A stretch of DNA of 23,990 bases from Bacillota bacterium (GCA_023399355.1 JAEWQC010000221.1:1-23990), one strand, 5' to 3'. Positions 1 through 6,943 are shown, numbered from the stretch's first letter. A program made the numbers and translations. Notes: generated by a model from the sequence alone, not told the origin.

Positions 1-16
1 GAATACCCCTGTTGCC

Positions 17-274
17 ATGGCGGATGTGCTGAAAAGTCACATTGAACAATGTCCGATGCATCCTATGTCGATACTGAAAAAGGAAATGGAACTGCTTAGC
101 AAGGCTTTTGAACTATCTTGCACTGAAGTAGCTGATAGTTGCTGCCCGCATGAAATGGGCCTCTATGAATGCGATAAATGCGACGATTGCCCTCACTTTG
201 GAGAGATCCATGAAAATACGGAACGAGATATTGAATGCTGGAGGCAGTATTACCTGAAGGAAGCAGCGCAATAG
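17..274 (+). CDS. Cysteine-rich small phage protein (5' end uncertain)
   Basis: This 85-residue product from the ATG at 17 has no recognised family. It holds repeated Cys/His groups (CPMHP near residue 12, CCPHE near 42, CDKCDDCPHFG near 52) that could bind zinc or an iron-sulfur cluster. That is inference; no known spacing fits well. The frame stays open to the left edge of the window and no ribosome site is visible before the ATG at 17, so the gene probably starts upstream and is partial here. It is followed by another small Cys-containing gene at 298. Its position before the Mor gene fits the early/middle accessory block of Mu-like phages. Confidence 0.5.
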   Translation: MADVLKSHIEQCPMHPMSILKKEMELLSKAFELSCTEVADSCCPHEMGLYECDKCDDCPHFGEIHENTERDIECWRQYYLKEAAQ

Positions 275-297
275 AAGGAAGATGTGTAGGAGGATTT

Positions 298-501
298 ATG
301 AAACACGTAATTATTATTGACAAAGATGTTCCAAAAGAACACATATCGGAAGGTATGGCAGTTTTACAGGCATTGCATACCGGAAAATGCGACATTTGCA
401 CGTATTTAAAGCAATGCGAAATAGGTTTTGAAGATACAAAATTTCCCTCAGATGCTGCTTGTATGAAAATATTAAATAGAAAAATGCAAAATACGCAATA
501 G
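298..501 (+). CDS. Small phage protein with CxxC motif
   Basis: The start is the ATG at 298, preceded by the strong ribosome site TAGGAGGA. An in-frame TTG lies further upstream, but it overlaps the previous gene and has no ribosome site. The product is 67 residues: a short hydrophobic beta-like stretch near the N-terminus (VIIID), then Cys at CDIC (about residues 31-34), KQC and DAAC. Four cysteines in a small acidic/basic protein suggest a zinc knuckle, which is inference. I do not recognise the family. Together with the gene at 17 it makes a pair of small Cys-rich early genes. Confidence 0.6.
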   Translation: MKHVIIIDKDVPKEHISEGMAVLQALHTGKCDICTYLKQCEIGFEDTKFPSDAACMKILNRKMQNTQ

Positions 502-587
502 CGTGATCGTTCTATTATTAATAATGAAGATACACAAAGGATTTGGTCAGATTTACCAACAAAATATATGAGGTCTGGTGGACGTCC

Positions 588-914
588 ATGAAATTCGCAG
601 TATATCAAGGTGCTATCGTCAATGTGGAGAAGGAACATGAAACCTTTATAACCATCACAACGGATGAAGGATCGCTCATGGTCGATAAAGAGAAGCTCCT
701 CCTTATCCAAGACGGTGTCTTAGATGAAGTCAAATCCGAGCTGGATACCATCAAGATTCAGATAGCTGAAATTATGAATCGAATATATCGCTTGGATCAG
801 GAATATCACAAGAAAATGGAGGCTTTGAGGGAAATGTACCTGGAGGCACGATCAAAAGAAATGAAGGTGGTGAATCAGATTATTCGGAATTCGCAAAAAA
901 GTTGTCAAAAATAA
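588..914 (+). CDS. Coiled-coil phage protein of unknown function
   Basis: This 108-residue protein has an N-terminal half that looks like a small beta domain (KFAVYQG, then IVNVEKE and TFITIT). The C-terminal half is long, charged and helical with regular hydrophobic spacing (about residues 45-100), so a coiled coil is likely. I chose the ATG at 588, with GGTGG eight bases upstream. The TTG at 543 is in frame, but its only purine-rich site is one base away and the extra residues look non-conserved. No family is recognised. It lies just upstream of the promoter and activator gene and may be the last gene of an early or middle transcript. Confidence 0.55.
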   Translation: MKFAVYQGAIVNVEKEHETFITITTDEGSLMVDKEKLLLIQDGVLDEVKSELDTIKIQIAEIMNRIYRLDQEYHKKMEALREMYLEARSKEMKVVNQIIRNSQKSCQK

Positions 915-948
915 CACGGTTGACAGGCAAATCAAAATGATATATAAA
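903..948 (+). promoter_or_regulatory. Near-consensus promoter with overlapping dyad, before the activator gene
   Basis: TTGACA at 920-925 and TATAAA at 943-948 are separated by exactly 17 bp, close to a perfect housekeeping sigma promoter. TGTCAA at 903-908 is the reverse complement of the -35 box, giving a TGTCAA-N11-TTGACA dyad that could be an operator. One tension is that a start site near 955 would leave the activator gene with almost no leader and would exclude the ribosome site at 948-953. Either the mRNA is nearly leaderless, or upstream transcripts are the ones translated. Confidence 0.5.
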
Positions 949-961
949 GGTGGTGAGGCTA

Positions 962-1279
962 TTGGTTGAGTTGCTTGATCATATTACGGAAGAAGACCTT
1001 CCAGAGACTTACCGGCAAATTGCATTTATCGGCATCAACAATATCATCAAACTGGCCGAGCTGTTTGGCGGTACATGGCAATATATGCCCAAACTTGACA
1101 GCGTCACAAAGGAAGCCAGGGACAGAGCAATAAGGAACGATTTCAATGGCTACAACTTTGATGAGCTGGCTATCAAGTATAAACTTTCCTCCCAGTGGAT
1201 CAGAATGATCGTCGAGCAAGACGTGAAAGAAAAACGAAGCAAGCCTATGGATGGGCAGATGGATCTATTAACTCCTTAA
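962..1279 (+). CDS. Mor-family transcription activator
   Basis: In phage Mu, Mor turns on middle transcription and its paralogue C turns on late genes; both bind DNA as dimers through a C-terminal helix-turn-helix. This 105-residue product matches that plan. It has an acidic N-terminal segment, then a dimerisation-like stretch ending FGGTWQYMPK (the family has FGG-x-x-x-Y-x-P-K), then RDRAIRNDFNG and a helix-turn-helix (NFDELAIKYKLSSQWIRMIV). The start is uncertain: GTG at 950, GTG at 953 and TTG at 962 are all in frame. I prefer 962 because AGGTGG lies eight bases upstream. It sits between its own promoter and a strong terminator. It is the only Mor/C member visible here, so it may combine both roles. 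Confidence 0.75.
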   Translation: MVELLDHITEEDLPETYRQIAFIGINNIIKLAELFGGTWQYMPKLDSVTKEARDRAIRNDFNGYNFDELAIKYKLSSQWIRMIVEQDVKEKRSKPMDGQMDLLTP

Positions 1280-1285
1280 AGTCCT

Positions 1286-1319
1286 TGAAATATTTTATAT
1301 AGCCGATTTCATGTAAAAT
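1286..1319 (+). promoter_or_regulatory. Possible activator-dependent promoter (weak)
   Basis: TGAAAT (1286-1291) and ATTTCA (1306-1311) form an inverted repeat with half-sites 20 bp apart, followed by a -10-like TAAAAT at 1314-1319 and no -35 box. This would suit a promoter activated by a dimer such as the Mor protein encoded just upstream. A transcript starting near 1326 would begin in the loop of the adjacent terminator and so escape it. The half-sites are only 6 bp and AT-rich, so chance is possible. Confidence 0.25.
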
Positions 1320-1345
1320 CCTAGTATAAAAACTAGGATTTTTTA
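1315..1345 (+). terminator. Intrinsic terminator after the Mor-like gene
   Basis: AAAATCCTAGT (1315-1325) pairs perfectly with ACTAGGATTTT (1332-1342) around a 6-nt loop, and the stem runs into TTTTATTTT. The A-rich 5' side means it could also stop transcription from the opposite strand. It separates the activator unit from the structural genes. Confidence 0.85.
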
Positions 1346-1365
1346 TTTTGCTCTTGAGGTGGCAT

Positions 1366-1734
1366 ATGAACAGCGGAAACAGTTTGAACTTTGGAACTTA
1401 CCTGCAGATTGCATCATTGATTCTTACGGTTTTTCTTATACCCATGGTGAAGTATATTGTCAGCCGTGAACTGAAAAGCCTGAAGGCGGCGGATGAAGAA
1501 AACAAAAATCTGCTGGAAAACTTTATCAAAGCAGTGAACGAGCGCTTTGAGAAAATTGAAGCATGTACCAAGCAGGAGCTGGAGTCAATCAAAAAGGAAC
1601 TGAATCAATTCAAGGCAGATGCCCCGCTGATTTATGTCCTTCGGGATGATTTCATCAGGGCGATCGGGACGTTCGAACGCAAGCTGGATAAAATGCTGGA
1701 GTGGATGGCGACTATGACAAAGAAAGGAGAATAA
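1366..1734 (+). CDS. Membrane-anchored coiled-coil protein, Mu gp25-like position
   Basis: This 122-residue protein has one hydrophobic segment (about residues 12-31, around TYLQIASLILTVFLIP), then a long charged helix (about 35-85) with coiled-coil character, and ends in a segment around PLIYVLRDDFIRAIG. This layout, and its place directly before the gp26 and gp27 type genes, match the small gp25-class proteins of Mu-like phages, whose role is unknown. The start is the ATG at 1366, preceded by GAGGTGG. An in-frame TTG at 1348 lies in the terminator T-tract and is rejected. It is the first gene after the terminator. Confidence 0.65.
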   Translation: MNSGNSLNFGTYLQIASLILTVFLIPMVKYIVSRELKSLKAADEENKNLLENFIKAVNERFEKIEACTKQELESIKKELNQFKADAPLIYVLRDDFIRAIGTFERKLDKMLEWMATMTKKGE

Positions 1735-1738
1735 CCAG

Positions 1739-2044
1739 GTGAACGAGATCAAAGCTGCTGAAAACAGAAGAATCCGTGGAGAGATCCTGAACATTCTCCA
1801 TTTCAATTACCCCATTCCCCTATCCGACCGCCAGATCATCAGATATCTGGAACAGCTCAATGTTACCACCTATAGCGATATTAACGCACACTTGGAATAC
1901 CTGAAGGATTCTGAATACGTTACCCTGGATATGAAACAGCTGCCAAGTATCCGCCAGGAGAACAAATTCGTGAAACTCCTTCCGAAGGGAATCAATCTCA
2001 TTGAACGCAATATACCGGATGATGCCGGAATCGATTTTTTATAG
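1739..2044 (+). CDS. Winged-helix protein, Mu gp26-like, copy 1
   Basis: This 101-residue protein begins at the GTG at 1739 with AAAGGAG upstream and starts four bases after the previous stop. The predicted order of helices with a C-terminal wing (RRIRGEILNILHFNYP, then a recognition-helix region near TTYSDINAHLEYL, then LLPKGINLIERNI) resembles the ArsR-like winged-helix proteins found between gp25 and gp27 in Mu-like phages. It shares both its N-terminal helix and the PKGINLIE-x-NI tail with the next gene, so the two are tandem paralogues. DNA binding is inferred; the phage role of the family is not known to me. Confidence 0.65.
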   Translation: MNEIKAAENRRIRGEILNILHFNYPIPLSDRQIIRYLEQLNVTTYSDINAHLEYLKDSEYVTLDMKQLPSIRQENKFVKLLPKGINLIERNIPDDAGIDFL

Positions 2045-2053
2045 GAGGTTATC

Positions 2054-2353
2054 ATGGCAAATCATAAAAATCGCGAGATTCGCGGCATGGTGCTGAAGAT
2101 CATATATAGCAATTACCCTGAACAGATCGGTGACACGTTGATCAAGGAGATCCTGGAGGACTCCGGTTATGTAGTTTCCGAACAGGATATCAAGGCAAAC
2201 ATTGATTACCTGCAGGGCGGTGGATATATTGAATCCAACAATATCACCAACAAGGGACTCGGTATCAGCCGGACTGTCTGCAAGCTCACTCCTAAAGGAA
2301 TCAACCTCATTGAAGGAAACATTGAAGAAGATCCTGGCATTGAGGTGATTTAA
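2054..2353 (+). CDS. Winged-helix protein, Mu gp26-like, copy 2
   Basis: The 99-residue product starts at the ATG at 2054 with AGGAGGT upstream. It repeats the plan of the preceding gene: N-terminal helix NREIRGMVLKIIYSNYP, a middle helix around VVSEQDIKANIDYLQGGGY, and the C-terminal wing CKLTPKGINLIEGNIEED. The tail motif (PKGINLIE-x-NI-x-x-D-x-GI) is shared almost exactly with copy 1. Copy 2 lacks about two residues and diverges in the central helix, so the copies may recognise different targets or form a heterodimer. Its stop abuts the start of the DUF3486 gene, pointing to one operon. Confidence 0.7.
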   Translation: MANHKNREIRGMVLKIIYSNYPEQIGDTLIKEILEDSGYVVSEQDIKANIDYLQGGGYIESNNITNKGLGISRTVCKLTPKGINLIEGNIEEDPGIEVI

Positions 2354-2914
2354 ATGCAGGACAGAAGAAGCCATTCAAAAATCAGCCAGATGCCAAAATC
2401 GCTCCGGGATCTGCTCAACCAGAAAATTGTTGATGGCGCGACATATCGGGAAATCGAAGGCTGGTTAAAGCAGATGGGTCAGGATATCGGTAAAAGCGCA
2501 ATCCAGACCCACGGTCAAAAGTTCCTGGCAAAATTGGAACAGCTGAAGATCGTAAAGGAACAGGCCAGGACAATTGTTGAAGAATCCGGAGATGCTCCGG
2601 CAACCAGCGTTTCAGAAGCAGCGAATCAGCTGGCAATGCAGCTGATTATGGAAACGCTCCTGGAAGTCGACAAAGGTGACCTGAAGAAAGAAAAGCTGAC
2701 CTCCGTCCTAAAATCTCTGTCGGAGCTGATCAGAAGCTCGGTATCAACGGAAAAATTGAAGCTCCAGTTTAACAAAGGTCTTAAAAAGGCTATAAAGGAA
2801 GTTAAGCTTGAACTGCAGGAAGCATTGAAGAGCGAACCGGAATTATACAGCAAGATGACCGCCCTGGTTGACAAGGTCGACGAAAAGATGAACCAGAATC
2901 ACGAGGATGACTGA
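2354..2914 (+). CDS. DUF3486 (Mu gp27-like) putative small terminase subunit
   Basis: This 186-residue protein starts directly after the previous stop with GAGGTGATTTAA before the ATG. The N-terminal third looks like a helix-turn-helix (SLRDLLNQKIVDGATYREIEG, then SAIQTHGQKFL), and the rest is long and helical (about residues 70-180). This is the layout of DUF3486/gp27 of Mu-like phages, which lies immediately before the large terminase and is regarded as the DNA-recognising small terminase or packaging subunit. Here a NusG-like gene and a leader come between it and the large terminase, which is unusual. Confidence 0.75.
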   Translation: MQDRRSHSKISQMPKSLRDLLNQKIVDGATYREIEGWLKQMGQDIGKSAIQTHGQKFLAKLEQLKIVKEQARTIVEESGDAPATSVSEAANQLAMQLIMETLLEVDKGDLKKEKLTSVLKSLSELIRSSVSTEKLKLQFNKGLKKAIKEVKLELQEALKSEPELYSKMTALVDKVDEKMNQNHEDD

Positions 2915-2915
2915 T

Positions 2916-3434
2916 ATGTGTGATTGGTACGTGCTTCATGTAAGAACAGGCAAGGAGTCTGAAGTTGTCGGATCACTGGCCAGGCATCTGCCACATTGCA
3001 AAACGATGGTGCCGCGGCGGATCATGAAAGAACGGAAGAACGGACGTTGGAAAAGTATTGTTCGGGAATTGTTCCCAGGATACGTCTTTGTTCACACAGA
3101 CATGGATGCAGCCATGTACTATAAACTGGATGGCATTCCATCGGTAATCAAGATCCTCGGTAATGACAAAGGACCGCAGCCGGTGCCTGAAAATGAAATG
3201 GCACATATCCTCTGGCTCCACGGCAGCGGAGATCCACTGGGAATCTCAGAGCTTCATCTCGAAGGTGGAAAGATCACGGTAATATCAGGACCACTGGCCG
3301 GCATGGAGGGTCAAATCATAAGGGTAGATCCCAGGAGGCAACGAGCCAAGGTAAACATCAGCCTAATGGGACAGCCAAGGATTATAGAATTATCAATCAA
3401 TGCAATCACAAAATCGGAGCCGAGACAGTGCTGA
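2916..3434 (+). CDS. loaP: LoaP-like NusG paralogue (phage transcription antiterminator)
   Basis: The 172-residue product has the two NusG domains. The N-terminal NGN domain (about residues 3-100) begins WYVLHVRTGKE and contains RELFPGYVFVHTDMD and SVIKILGNDKGPQPV. The C-terminal KOW domain (about 117-165) contains VISGPLAGMEGQIIRVD. The FPGYVFV motif and the LG-x-D-x-GP-x-P-V segment resemble LoaP, the specialised Firmicutes NusG paralogue that binds a hairpin in operon leaders and suppresses termination, more than housekeeping NusG. The start is taken as the ATG at 2916, one base after the previous stop with GAGGA upstream; ATG 2907 lacks room for a ribosome site. The position, between small and large terminase genes and followed by a structured leader, suggests control of the late operon. 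The role is inference from family and context. Confidence 0.85.
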   Translation: MCDWYVLHVRTGKESEVVGSLARHLPHCKTMVPRRIMKERKNGRWKSIVRELFPGYVFVHTDMDAAMYYKLDGIPSVIKILGNDKGPQPVPENEMAHILWLHGSGDPLGISELHLEGGKITVISGPLAGMEGQIIRVDPRRQRAKVNISLMGQPRIIELSINAITKSEPRQC

Positions 3435-3464
3435 TTCGTCGCATGTTTCGGCAAAGAGGCTATA

Positions 3465-3522
3465 AGGCGGGCATAAGCAACTGGACCAAACTTACAGGTC
3501 CGGATGGCGAAGCTCGCCTTTT
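3465..3522 (+). ncRNA. Nested leader hairpin with alternative terminator-like fold
   Basis: AGGCGGGC (3465-3472) can pair with GCTCGCCT (3512-3519), with an inner hairpin of GGACC (3483-3487) and GGTCC (3497-3501). The same 3' segment can instead form GGCGA/TCGCC (3506-3518), followed directly by TTTT. The outer pairing and the short terminator-like hairpin exclude each other, the usual logic of an attenuator. It matches no riboswitch class I know. Confidence 0.5.
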
Positions 3523-3641
3523 CCATTGAAACCTAAGAAAAAGAATCCCTGATCCCGGATATGGGGTTCAAATGATTCATATACAGGTATCGTCTGCTTA
3601 CGGAAAAAGACAAAATGAAAACTCCAAAAAACTGCTAAAAC

Positions 3642-3669
3642 ATGTGAGGCCTGCCGGGAGGTCTCATAT
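3642..3669 (+). promoter_or_regulatory. Strong leader hairpin, candidate antiterminator recognition element
   Basis: ATGTGAGGCCT (3642-3652) and AGGTCTCATAT (3659-3669) form an 11-bp stem with two G-U pairs and a GCCGGG loop. No U-tract follows, so it is not a terminator. It is the most stable element of the leader and lies about 70 nt before the terminator-like structure. This is where a LoaP-type factor would be expected to bind, by inference. Confidence 0.55.
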
Positions 3670-3739
3670 ACAATTACCATTCAATAAAAAACCGTGCGTT
3701 ATAACGCGTTAAACGCGGCGAGGACGGATTTTATGTAGC

Positions 3740-3764
3740 CCAGTGGTATCATTGGACGTTTTTA
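3740..3764 (+). terminator. Terminator-like hairpin before the large terminase
   Basis: CCAGTG (3740-3745) and CATTGG (3750-3755) form a 6-bp stem (one G-U) with a GTAT loop, followed after three bases by TTTTT and then TTTT again at 3767-3770. The stem is short, so termination would be partial. It lies between the leader hairpins and the terminase start, where an antitermination system would need a stop signal. Confidence 0.5.
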
Positions 3765-3809
3765 TGTTTTCTATCAAAAAAAAGGCAAAAATGAAGCAGG
3801 TGAATTTTG

Positions 3810-5525
3810 ATGGATATTATCCGAGAGCTGGTAGGCAAACAAGACCAAAAAGCAATCAGTGATAACAAGGCATTGAAAGACCTTTTGGAGGTCTATTTAT
3901 ATCGTGATACTTCTCCTGAAAGAAGATCCTTGCTGAAGGAATATAAAAACGGATCTCCTTTGACCGGAGAGTTTGGCATCAGGAAAAAACTCGGCGCTAT
4001 TGACCTGGAGTTCTTTGGAAAAGCATACTTCCCCCACTATTTCAGCAGGGAAACTCCAGAGTTTCACCGGGAACTGGACCGGATCTGGATGGATGGAGTT
4101 CTGAAGAGTAAGTATCCATTGACCAAAAAGGATTCCAAAACCATCTCCAGACTGCCGGGATGCAAAAGAGGAATTGCTGCTCCCAGAGGTCATGCAAAAT
4201 CGACGAACCTTACCTTCAAGGATACGATCCACGCTATTGTATATGAATATAAGCACTACCCCATTATCCTTTCAGACTCCTCCGACCAGGCAGAGTCGTT
4301 CCTGGATAATATCCGCGTGGAATTTGAAGAAAACGAAGCTATCAAGGAAGACTTCGGAAACCTTCAGGGTAAGGTGTGGAGCTCAGGCGTGATCATCACC
4401 TCAACAGATATCAAGGTTGAGGCTATCGGTTCCGGGAAAAAGATCAGAGGCCGGAAGCACCGGAACTGGAGGCCTGATCTCCTGGTCCTGGATGATATCG
4501 AAAACGATGAGAATGTCCGGACGCCTGAACAGCGGAAAAAGCTGGAGAATTGGTTTTATAAGGCGGTTAGCAAAGCCGGTGACGATTACACCGACATCGT
4601 ATATATTGGTACGTTGCTCCACTATGATTCCCTGCTGGCAAAGGTACTGAAGAATCCTGGATATAAGTGTGTTAAGTACAAGGCCGTGCTCTCCTTTGCG
4701 ACAAATAAGGATCTGTGGGAACAATGGGAAGCCATATATATCGATCTTTCCAATGAGGAACACGAGCAGATTGCGTTGAAATTTTTCGAAGATAACAAAG
4801 CAACCATGCTCGATGGAACACAGGTTCTGTGGGAGGCCAAGCTTTCCTATTACGACCTGATGGTGATGAAAGTTACTGAAGGTGACGCCTCATTCAATTC
4901 TGAAGAACAGAATGAACCGATAAGTCCGGACGATTGCTTGTTCCAGGAAGACTGGCTTGACTATTACAACGAAGCTGCAATTAACTTCAAAGATGCTGTC
5001 TTCAAGTTTTTCGGTTTTGTCGATCCGTCACTTGGAAAGAGCAAGCATAGCGATACCTCTGCAATCATTACCCTGGCGAAGGATGTAAAAACCGGCTACA
5101 TGTATATCCTCGATGCCGACGTATGCAGACGTCATCCGGATCAAATCATTGAAGATGTATTGGACAAGGAGCGCTGGCTTAGAAAATCATTCGGTCGTGG
5201 GTACCGCAAGTTCGGAGCGGAAACCAATCAGTTCCAGTGGTTTCTTAAAGAGGAACTTGCAAAAGCCAGCGCAAAGGCCGGGCTTTATCTTCCGATCCAG
5301 GAGATAAACCAAACCTCTGACAAGACTATGAGGATTCAGACACTGCAGCCGGACGTGAAAAACAAATACCTCAAGTTCAATGCGAAACATAAAGTCCTAC
5401 TAGAACAGCTGAAATACTTTCCCATGGCTGACCATGATGATGGGCCGGATGCCTTGGAAGGCTGCAGGACTTTAGCGAAATCAGACAAAAAGCATTTGCC
5501 TGTAAAAAAACCAACGGGATGGTAA
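3810..5525 (+). CDS. Phage terminase large subunit
   Basis: This motor-nuclease packages DNA into the prohead and cuts it. The 571-residue product carries a Walker A-type loop APRGHAKST (Lys130), a Walker B motif LLVLDD (Asp228 with Asp229 as catalytic acid), and a C-terminal RNase H-like nuclease with FVDPSLG (Asp405) and HDDGPDALE (Asp543, Asp544, Asp547). Length and motif order are complete. The start is the ATG at 3810; the adjacent TTG at 3807 is also in frame. It is the first gene after the structured leader and opens the head module, a gp28 equivalent in Mu terms. As a transposable phage it would be expected to package by a headful mechanism including host DNA, which the sequence alone does not prove. 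Confidence 0.92.
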   Translation: MDIIRELVGKQDQKAISDNKALKDLLEVYLYRDTSPERRSLLKEYKNGSPLTGEFGIRKKLGAIDLEFFGKAYFPHYFSRETPEFHRELDRIWMDGVLKSKYPLTKKDSKTISRLPGCKRGIAAPRGHAKSTNLTFKDTIHAIVYEYKHYPIILSDSSDQAESFLDNIRVEFEENEAIKEDFGNLQGKVWSSGVIITSTDIKVEAIGSGKKIRGRKHRNWRPDLLVLDDIENDENVRTPEQRKKLENWFYKAVSKAGDDYTDIVYIGTLLHYDSLLAKVLKNPGYKCVKYKAVLSFATNKDLWEQWEAIYIDLSNEEHEQIALKFFEDNKATMLDGTQVLWEAKLSYYDLMVMKVTEGDASFNSEEQNEPISPDDCLFQEDWLDYYNEAAINFKDAVFKFFGFVDPSLGKSKHSDTSAIITLAKDVKTGYMYILDADVCRRHPDQIIEDVLDKERWLRKSFGRGYRKFGAETNQFQWFLKEELAKASAKAGLYLPIQEINQTSDKTMRIQTLQPDVKNKYLKFNAKHKVLLEQLKYFPMADHDDGPDALEGCRTLAKSDKKHLPVKKPTGW

Positions 5526-5540
5526 TAGGAGTGAAATCGG

Positions 5541-6938
5541 ATGCTTACAGATTTGAATTTTTTAAATGTCGGCCAGGCTTGGCCTCCGCAAGGCGAAAGG
5601 GAACGGCTCCAAAAATACCAGGAGAACAAGCTTTTGTTCAAAGGCAGGCATAATGAGGTCTATAAAGACTGGGTGCGTCTGCTTCGTGACGATAAAAAAG
5701 CAACCCTTGAGCTGATCCTGAATTGGCATAAACGGTTATCCCTACTCTGGGCGGATCTACTGTTAAGCGAGCCACCAAAATTTACTTCCGGAAAGGAAGG
5801 TTCCAATGAACAATTGGAACTGGATAGTATGCTGGAGGACAATGGGCTGCTGAATACTGCTTATGAGCTGGTTCTTGACATAAGCCGATTCGGTACCGGC
5901 ATTTTCAATGTCTACAACAACGGCAAAAAAGGCGTCATTAGCGTTACACCAGCCGATACTTGGTTCCCGGTCGTGGATGCCTTGAATATCAAAAATGTTC
6001 TTTACCATGTTCTGGCACAGACCTACACGGTAGGAGCCGGCGAAAAAATGGAGAAGTTCCTGCAGGTGCAAATTCATGAAAAAGGCAAGTATACGATCCG
6101 AAAATACAAAATCAAGGACGGTGTGATCCGAAGCGAAATACAAGCACCGCAGGTAGTTACGACGGGACTTTCGGACTTCGCTATCATCCCTGTCAACAAT
6201 ATTGTAACCAGCGACGAGGTGATAGGTGCCGATGATTATGCAGACCTTGACAGCGTCATACAGGAGATGGAGATCAGGATTGCCCAGATCAGCCGTATCC
6301 TGGACAAGCATTCAGATCCCAATATGTATGGTGACGAAAACGCCCTGGAGGAAGATCCGGAAACCGGTGAGACAACTTTCCGGGGCGGTGGTAAGTTCTT
6401 CCCTGTTTCGCAGGGTGGCGAAAAGCCGGGATACCTTGTGTGGGATGCTCAGTTGGAGGCTAACTGGAAGGAGCTCGATTTCCTGCTGTCGCAGCTGTAC
6501 ATTTTAAGCGAGACTTCCGCTGCCTGCTTCGGAGATCTCAAACAGGGACTTGCTGAAAGTGGTGCCGCCTTGAAACGTCTCATGATGGCTCCCCTGGCAA
6601 AAACACAGCGCATCCGGATGCGGCTCGACCCGGCATTGAAAAAGGCGCTAAAGCTCTGCAGCCAGTTTAATGCCGCAACCGATTTGTCCAAGGTACCGCT
6701 CAATATTTTCTGGAAGGAAGGTCTACCCAGGGACGACAAGGAAGATGCGGAGATCATGGCGATCCGAACCGGAGCCACCGGAGGCGACCGGACTATCAGC
6801 CGAAGGACGGCAATCAAGCGTCTGGACAATATGACAGATTCGGAAGTGGATGAAGAGATGGATCGGATCGCAGAAGACGAAGCTTCAACAGATCCATTAT
6901 CACCAGCCCCCTTCAGCCGGGGCAATGAGCAGGTGTGA
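5541..6938 (+). CDS. Portal protein, SPP1 gp6-like
   Basis: The portal forms the dodecameric DNA channel at one vertex of the head. This 465-residue protein has the length and feel of the SPP1 gp6 family. The N-terminus is charged and helical, followed by a segment around TAYELVLDISRFGTGIFNVY, the middle beta region, then a helical stem and crown with FGDLKQGLAESGAALKRL near residue 330. The C-terminus is acidic and helical (SEVDEEMDRIAEDEAS). The start is the ATG at 5541 with GGAGTG upstream. Mu itself has a different portal family (DUF935), so the head module here is not Mu-derived. Confidence 0.85.
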   Translation: MLTDLNFLNVGQAWPPQGERERLQKYQENKLLFKGRHNEVYKDWVRLLRDDKKATLELILNWHKRLSLLWADLLLSEPPKFTSGKEGSNEQLELDSMLEDNGLLNTAYELVLDISRFGTGIFNVYNNGKKGVISVTPADTWFPVVDALNIKNVLYHVLAQTYTVGAGEKMEKFLQVQIHEKGKYTIRKYKIKDGVIRSEIQAPQVVTTGLSDFAIIPVNNIVTSDEVIGADDYADLDSVIQEMEIRIAQISRILDKHSDPNMYGDENALEEDPETGETTFRGGGKFFPVSQGGEKPGYLVWDAQLEANWKELDFLLSQLYILSETSAACFGDLKQGLAESGAALKRLMMAPLAKTQRIRMRLDPALKKALKLCSQFNAATDLSKVPLNIFWKEGLPRDDKEDAEIMAIRTGATGGDRTISRRTAIKRLDNMTDSEVDEEMDRIAEDEASTDPLSPAPFSRGNEQV

Positions 6939-6943
6939 TGTAG

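Larger units (their letters stand above)
3435..3809 (+). promoter_or_regulatory. Structured non-coding leader of the late operon
   Basis: These 375 nt between the LoaP-like gene and the terminase hold no convincing gene. They hold at least five inverted repeats, listed separately where clear. In addition, TTGAA (about 3527-3531) and AATCCC (about 3544-3549) can both pair with the GGGGTTCAA region near 3563-3571. GCGTTATAACGC (3696-3707) overlaps CGCGTTAAACGCG (3705-3717), so the two exclude each other. Known LoaP targets are leader hairpins, so this is where the recognition element would be expected. A 28-codon ORF (3443-3529) crosses the first structure but has no ribosome site. Confidence 0.65.

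Noticed and set aside
514..525. 12-bp palindrome ATTATTAATAAT between two early genes
   Set aside because: Pure A/T palindromes of this length are common by chance in such sequence, and nothing nearby supports an operator.
96..710. Long open frame of 204 codons on the minus strand
   Set aside because: It lies opposite three + strand genes with good ribosome sites and has no recognisable motif or start signal; it is a shadow frame.
3443..3529. 28-codon ORF in the leader after the NusG-like gene
   Set aside because: There is no ribosome site, and the stretch is better explained by paired RNA stems. It could be a leader peptide, but nothing supports translation.
3492..3680. 62-codon minus-strand frame in the leader
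   Set aside because: No ribosome site, no family features, and it overlaps several hairpins; not called.
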